Positions 59,028 to 64,000 of a stretch of DNA of 64,000 nt are shown piece after piece; within the stretch, counting starts at the first letter, position 1; each line of letters begins with the position of its first letter. The stretch comes from Solanum dulcamara. Taxonomy: Eukaryota; Streptophyta; Magnoliopsida; Solanales; Solanaceae. The stretch lies in contig NC_077243.1 of the NCBI RefSeq assembly GCF_947179165.1, positions 48,686,501 through 48,750,500 on the forward strand. The letters run 5' to 3'. The notes below the pieces were generated by a model. That model did no database searches and had not been told where the DNA came from. It saw only the letters and a program-made list of their open reading frames with translations. A program made the position numbers and the translations under genes.

Positions 59028-62026
59028 TGTCACGACCCCACCCCGTAGGCCACCATTGGGATCCGACCTGGACCCCTATGTACATATTTATCATCCATGG
59101 TCAATTCAAACTATAAATAACGTAATACCATGCATCAGAACCCTATTGGGTGATAATATTTTCATAAGCCTGTAGCCTCTTTCATTTGTATCCCATCATG
59201 AAAGGGCACGCAAGCCGACAAAGCTGCCATAACATAATAACACGTATCATATATCATGTCGACCCAGCTGAACCAAACTGACATACACAACCCACATATA
59301 CATGTCTACAGACCTCTAAAAATATTAATGACAACATATGGTGGGATAGGGCCCCCACCGTACCCTTGAGTAAACAAAAGCAGTTATATACATTAGCATC
59401 AGTATCAAAAACTAGGCTCCGATACAATGAAGCCTCTTTCAGCTGAGCTGAGCGAAACCCTAAGCTGACGGACTTCCAAAACTTGTATGTACCTGCAGAT
59501 ATGAAACATAGTTCCCTGAAGAAAGGGGATCAGTACAACATATGTACTGAGTATGTAAAACATGACATAATACAATGGGAAGCATATCTGAAAAAGAGAA
59601 GAGGGGGATAAAATATCATATAAGAAACCTCTATACTCAGGGACTCGGTGAATCATATATATAGGACCATCATAGGGCCTGGCGCCATCACCACCTTATC
59701 ACATCACATCATCATATATATATATATATGTATCCGTCCCTCTAGTAAGGGACTTGGTGAGTTGTTCATGTCACTGCAATATCATGTTTTCTTATAGCGT
59801 ACCCGACCCTTTAGTAAGGGACTAGGTTGATAATGCAGTGAACTATGCACGATTACATACCCGGCCTGGGACTCGGTGAAAAAATTATTACAGTATACAC
59901 GAGTAGAATAGTGAGTAACTATACACAATTTAACTCACTATCAGAGACTCGAACATATAAGAAAATTAAGCTATCGTCTGAGAACCCGAGTAGTAGTGTA
60001 GTCCTTTCAAGTACCCTCTAAATGCCATTAGGGGATATATCACTTAGAATCTCAGGGACCCTAGACATGTACTAAAGTAATGCTAACCGCTTATGGAATC
60101 AGAAGCACTTATTGTCATATAGTGTTTAAGACTAGGAGCCTGTACATTCGTTACTTCCTTAACATATAGAAAGTTCTAGGAAAGTAATTCAACTACTATA
60201 AGAGTTCAAAATATAGAGGTGAATAAGATACACTTAGGAATGGAATTACCTCAGAGATCGTATTACCTTTTACTTACCTCTAAGACATGACAAAAGAAGA
60301 GAAAGAATAGGCCTTACATACCTCTTACGGTTTACTCTCTGTCACATTCACCTCATTGTACTTTGAACCTATTCAACATGGAAGAAATATGAATATAAAC
60401 AACCCTTGACTTTTCAGCATCTTAAGTTGCACATGAGTATTCATAGAACTCATTTCCTTGCTCGTCTCCTTGACTAGTTCCTTAGTTAAGGAGTTAATAG
60501 AAATCGGGCAGCACATCCCTTATAACATGCCCTATCCGAATTTCCAATTACATTCCTAATCACTACAGCCAACCAACAGCAACAACCTTCAGCATATGTA
60601 TAAGAAATTAAAATCAAAATTGCACAATACAAACTCCAAATGACTTGCTCAAAATTACGATATCTAGAATAGGGTTTCTAGTCTCTATTTTGCAAAACCT
60701 TTAACCATACGAACTGGAGGGTCATGTGGATGAAACTAGAAGCTCCCACACCTCTTTTAGAATACTTTTCAGCCCTACAAAACACCACCACACCACCTAC
60801 AGTCGCAGCACCCCAAGCACAACACCCTACTCGACTTCAATTTAACTATAACAATTTCCATTTAGATTGTTTCTAACGTCAATATTCTTTATGAAATTTT
60901 CATATTTACAGCCACATACAAGATGTGTAATATAATCCATAACAAGACCATCAACTCCAAATTGAGAGAAAAGACTTTACCTTACCCAAAATTGGCCAAA
61001 ACTCGCCAAAACCTACATCGGAAATCTCTTGATGTGCTGAAATGAAGTGGACTGTTTGTGTTACTTCTTCGCTGCCCCAAATAGTAAATTTATGTTATTA
61101 AAACCCTCAATTCATCATAGGATACCTTAGATAATTAATTTATGGAGCAAAGCTCGAAGGCTTACCTTGGCAGCCCCTAGGCCGTAGCCCTCCTCTCTTC
61201 TTTCTCTAAAGTTTTTCTCCAACTTTTCCAAGTGTACAGCTGAAGAAATGACTCCTTAGTCATCACAATATACATATATATATCTCCACATGATCGATGG
61301 ATACCTCAGATAATTAATTCACAGAGAAAAATTGGAGACATACCTCAAATTGGCCTTGGCCGTAGCTCTCCCTTTTGCTCTCTAACTTTCTCTAGTTTTT
61401 TTCAAAGCTTTTCCCAAAGTGAAAGATGAATAAATGAGGGCATGTTCAGCTTAACACACATGTCTATACCCCTTCCTCAAAAGGTGTCACGTGTCGGCCC
61501 CTAGAGGTGACATATGTCCAACCCCTATTGGGCCACGTATCCATGCCATGCCTCCTAGGCTGCCAAGTAGAAGGTGGGGTCCTCCCCTAAGTAGGTGGGT
61601 CACCTACTTGACCCCAAGAAGATGGGTCACCTTCTTTCATGTGTCACTTCCCTATGCTGCCACGTGGTGCCTCTTCTTGCTGCCACGTGTCGTTCTCTTC
61701 TCTTCCTCTTGAGTTCGTAATCTCATCTTATTTTAAGAACCTATAATATACTCCTTACTATGTAAGATCGACATGCATTCAAGTAGCTTAACTTTATAAG
61801 ACTTCTGAGTTGGTAGCTTCCATAAGTAAGTCGAGTCCTACGATTCATTACTTGGCCTCCAACTCCTTCCGACTTCTCATGACCCTATTTCCAATGTTCC
61901 CTACTATAAGGTATCCCATTCTCCTTTCCTTAGAGTTGTTTGATAGTGTCGTAGATTATCCATCTTACATGATAACTTGTAAGAAGCTTAAGAGACATTC
62001 CGAGCTCAAGAGTGTGGGGTGTAACA
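59028..62026 (-). mobile_element. LTR J, 5' LTR of element E-J (2999 bp)
   Basis: Plus-orientation ends are TGTCACGACCCCACCCC and GTGTGGGGTGTAACA. It adjoins the primer site on the left and the duplication CCAAC on the right. It matches LTR E along its length, with a gap near 59640 where E has extra sequence, and an AT run at 59714-59730. It carries the same tandem leader duplication as E and G-box/hairpin motifs at 61485-61640. Confidence 0.9.
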
Positions 62027-63042
62027 CCAACATATGTACAATGACATTAGAAATGCATCAAACATGAAACCTTTAAGCTTTTCCATAAAATATAACTTTA
62101 AAATTCAACCTCATGAATATTTATGTAGATGAAACCTTGGAAATCTGAAACATAAGTCTTAAATACTTGAGCATGTAGGACTTATTACCTTAGGCTTGAG
62201 TAGAATGAAAAAGATGAGGGTAACGTTTCATCATGTCTGCTTCCACTTCCCATGTGGCACCTTCAGCTTGTTGATTCCTCCAAAGGACTTTAACGGATGC
62301 AACTTTGGTGTTCCTCAATCTCTTGACTTGCCGGTCTAAAATCTCAACAACAATCTCTTCATAGGTCAAATTCTCTTCAGTATTCACTATCTGCAAAGGC
62401 ACTATGGAACTCGTATCTTCCACACATTTCCTCAAGATAGACACATGGAATACCGGATGAACCATGGCTATTTCTAAAAGTAATTCCAACTCATAAGCTA
62501 CTTTACCAACCCGTTTTAAAATTCAATAAGGCCCCATATACCTAGGGCTCAATTTACCATTCTTGCCAAACCTAACCACACTTTTCATTGGTAAAACCTT
62601 CAAATACTCCCAATCGTGCATTTTAAACTCAAGATCCCTTCTTCTATCATCGGAATAGGACTTCTGAGGACTTTGGGCCGTCTTCAACCTCTCTTTAATG
62701 ACTTCATCTGTCTCTAAAGCATCAAGTACAAAATTAGGACCCAACAAGGTCATCTTACCAACTTCGAACCAGCTAATCGTCGTCTCTCATACAAAGCCTC
62801 GAATGGCGCCATCTTAATACTCGAGTAGTCTCTATTATTATAGGCAAACTCAATGAGTAGTACGTGATCATCCCAACATCCCTTAAACTCCAACACAGAA
62901 GCCCTTAATATATCCTCTAGTGTATGAATCATCCTTTCAACTTGCCCATCGGTTTAAGGATGGAATGCGATGCTTAACTTCACCTTAATACCGAGGCTCT
63001 TTTGAAACGATCTCCAAAGGTGAGAGGTGAATTGGGTACCAC
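62027..63042 (-). pseudogene. Integrase of the family Y element that hosts the nest
   Basis: The continuation of the element whose 3' LTR is at 37238. The tail at 62190-62489 reads HVSILRKCVEDTSSIVPLQI, ENLTYEEIVVEILDRQVKRL and EGATWEVEADMMKRYPHLF (chromodomain-like end). The middle at 62523-62753 reads LEFKMHDWEYLKVLP and RFGKNGKLSPRYMGPY. The core at 62750-62990 reads DGQVERMIHTLEDILRASVL (catalytic Glu kept) and EFAYNNRDYSSIKMAPFEAL, with a stop before the DGQ motif. It ends at 63042 where LTR K starts. Closest in the window to 33717-34606. Confidence 0.87.
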
Positions 63043-64000
63043 TGTCATGACCCAACCCCGTAGGTCGCGACTGGGGTCCGACCTGGATCCCCCGTACAAA
63101 TATCTATCAGCTGTGGTCATATTGAACTGTATATAAAATAGTATCATATAACAGAGCCCCACTGGGCGATAACATCTACATATACCTGTAGCCCTTTCCG
63201 TTTGTATCACAACCTAACAGGGCACGCAAGCCGATAAGGCTGCCATAACATAACAATATGTACAATATATCATATAGACCCAGCTGAACCAAACTGACAT
63301 ATACAACCCACATATACATATCCGCAGACCTCTAAACATATAAATGATAACATATGGCGGGACAGGGCCTCCGCCGTACCCCTGAATGGATAAAACAATT
63401 TCTATACATCCGTGGATAGTATCAAAAACTAGGCCCCGATACAATGGAGCCTTTTCCAGCTGAGCTGCATGGAATCCTAAGCTGACGGACTCCCAAAATC
63501 TGTATCTGTACCTGCGGGCATAAACGCAGTCCCTCGAGAAAGGGGGTCAGTACGATATATGTACTGAATATGTAAAACATAATATAATACAACTGGAAGC
63601 ATATCTGAGATAGAGAATAGGGGATAAGATATCAATTCAGAAACCTGTACCTGTACTTTGTGAATTACAAAAACATGCATATTCGAGTCATATCATATAG
63701 CCGGCCTTTTTGGGGGTCCAGTGAATCATCTCTGTAAAACCATCATGGCCCAGTGCCATCACCACCTTATTACAATACATCATCATATATCTATACACGT
63801 ATCCTGGCCCTCTATTGAGGGACTCAGGGAATAATGCAGTGAACTGTGCACGAGAACATATCCTGGCCTGGGACTCAGGGAAAGAAGTGTTACGATATAC
63901 ACGAGTAGAGTAGTGAGTAACTATATGCAATTTAAATCATTATCGAAGACTCAACCGTAGAAGAAAATTAAGCTATTGTCTGAGAATCAGGATTGTAATG
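63043..64000 (-). mobile_element. LTR K, family X, cut by the window edge
   Basis: Begins TGTCATGACCCAACCCC in plus orientation within the family Y integrase. It shows the usual order: GGGGTCCGACC, CACGCAAGCCGA(T/C)AAGGCTGCC, GGCGGGACAGGGCC, the GGGGGTCAGTACGATATATG block, then units of the GGCCC...GGGACTC array (63700-63890). No primer site adjoins its left edge, so it is either a 3' LTR without polypurine tract in view or a solo LTR; the right end is outside. Confidence 0.85.

Larger units (their letters stand above)
39489..62026 (-). mobile_element. Family X element E-J with two LTRs, nested host of F-I; TSD CCAAC
   Basis: The left LTR E (39489-42497) is the 3' LTR with a purine-rich tract on its right. 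The right LTR J (59028-62026) is the 5' LTR with a primer site on its left. The perfect duplication CCAAC lies at 39484-39488 and 62027-62031. E and J are of nearly equal length (3009 and 2999 bp) and share private features (the same tandem duplication, the same indels); by eye about nine bases in ten match. The internal region is 42498-44476 plus 57004-59027, about 4.0 kb, interrupted by element F-I. Confidence 0.92.

Noticed and set aside
59714..59734. AT dinucleotide microsatellite
   Set aside because: Too short (about ten repeats) and inside the repeat array of LTR J to count as a separate feature.

Overview
This window looks like plant nuclear heterochromatin, most likely from a solanaceous genome (Solanum/Capsicum/Nicotiana type). 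That assignment rests on Ty3/gypsy polyproteins and long LTRs that resemble repeats abundant in that family; the species cannot be fixed from the sequence. I find no intact host gene, no tRNA, no CRISPR and no bacterial feature. Essentially every base that can be assigned belongs to LTR retrotransposons in various stages of decay. Most open reading frames longer than 60 codons are fragments of gag-pol or chance frames inside LTRs.

Four element groups are visible. Family X has long LTRs (about 3.0-3.4 kb when complete) that begin TGTTACACCCC, end GGGTTGGGTCGTGACA and use an initiator-Met primer site. It is present eleven times (called A to K here) and makes up about 43% of the window. Family Y has about 2.2-kb LTRs that begin TGTAAGAC and end CG(T/A)GACA or similar, and a chromovirus-like gag-pol. 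Family Z is another gypsy group with a chromodomain-type integrase end. The fourth is one large Athila-like element with a tRNA-Asp-type primer site.

Layout. 1-2328: family Y element on the minus strand (gag, protease, start of RT, primer site, part of the 5' LTR). 2329-4687: plus-strand family Y LTR with primer site. 4688-16835: Athila-like element on the plus strand (5' LTR, primer site, gag, protease, RT, RNase H, integrase, long spacer, then a 'putative plant transposon protein' type ORF), interrupted by solo LTR A and cut by solo LTR B. 19362-24501 and 27931-27965: family Z element on the minus strand, whose gag is split by solo LTR C. 27966-28663: truncated LTR D. 28664-31454: plus-strand family Y gag-pol remnant. 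31455-34606: minus-strand family Y element (3' LTR and integrase end). 34607-37237: Z-like LTR. 37238 to beyond 64000: another minus-strand family Y element carrying the nest described next.

The main result is a resolved nest. Family X element E-J (39489-62026, target duplication CCAAC) sits in the family Y element that starts at 37238. Element F-I (44477-57003) sits inside E-J. Solo LTRs G (46533-49795) and H (50948-53403) sit inside F-I. LTR K has entered the family Y integrase and runs off the right edge. Target duplications or restored host sequence support most of these joins. Within the nest there are also a 5S rRNA-derived fragment and a 40-bp tandem repeat private to one LTR copy.

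Nothing here works together as a pathway. All polyproteins carry stops, frameshifts, deletions or lost catalytic residues. I did not find a previously undescribed biological system; the items of interest are structural and evolutionary.
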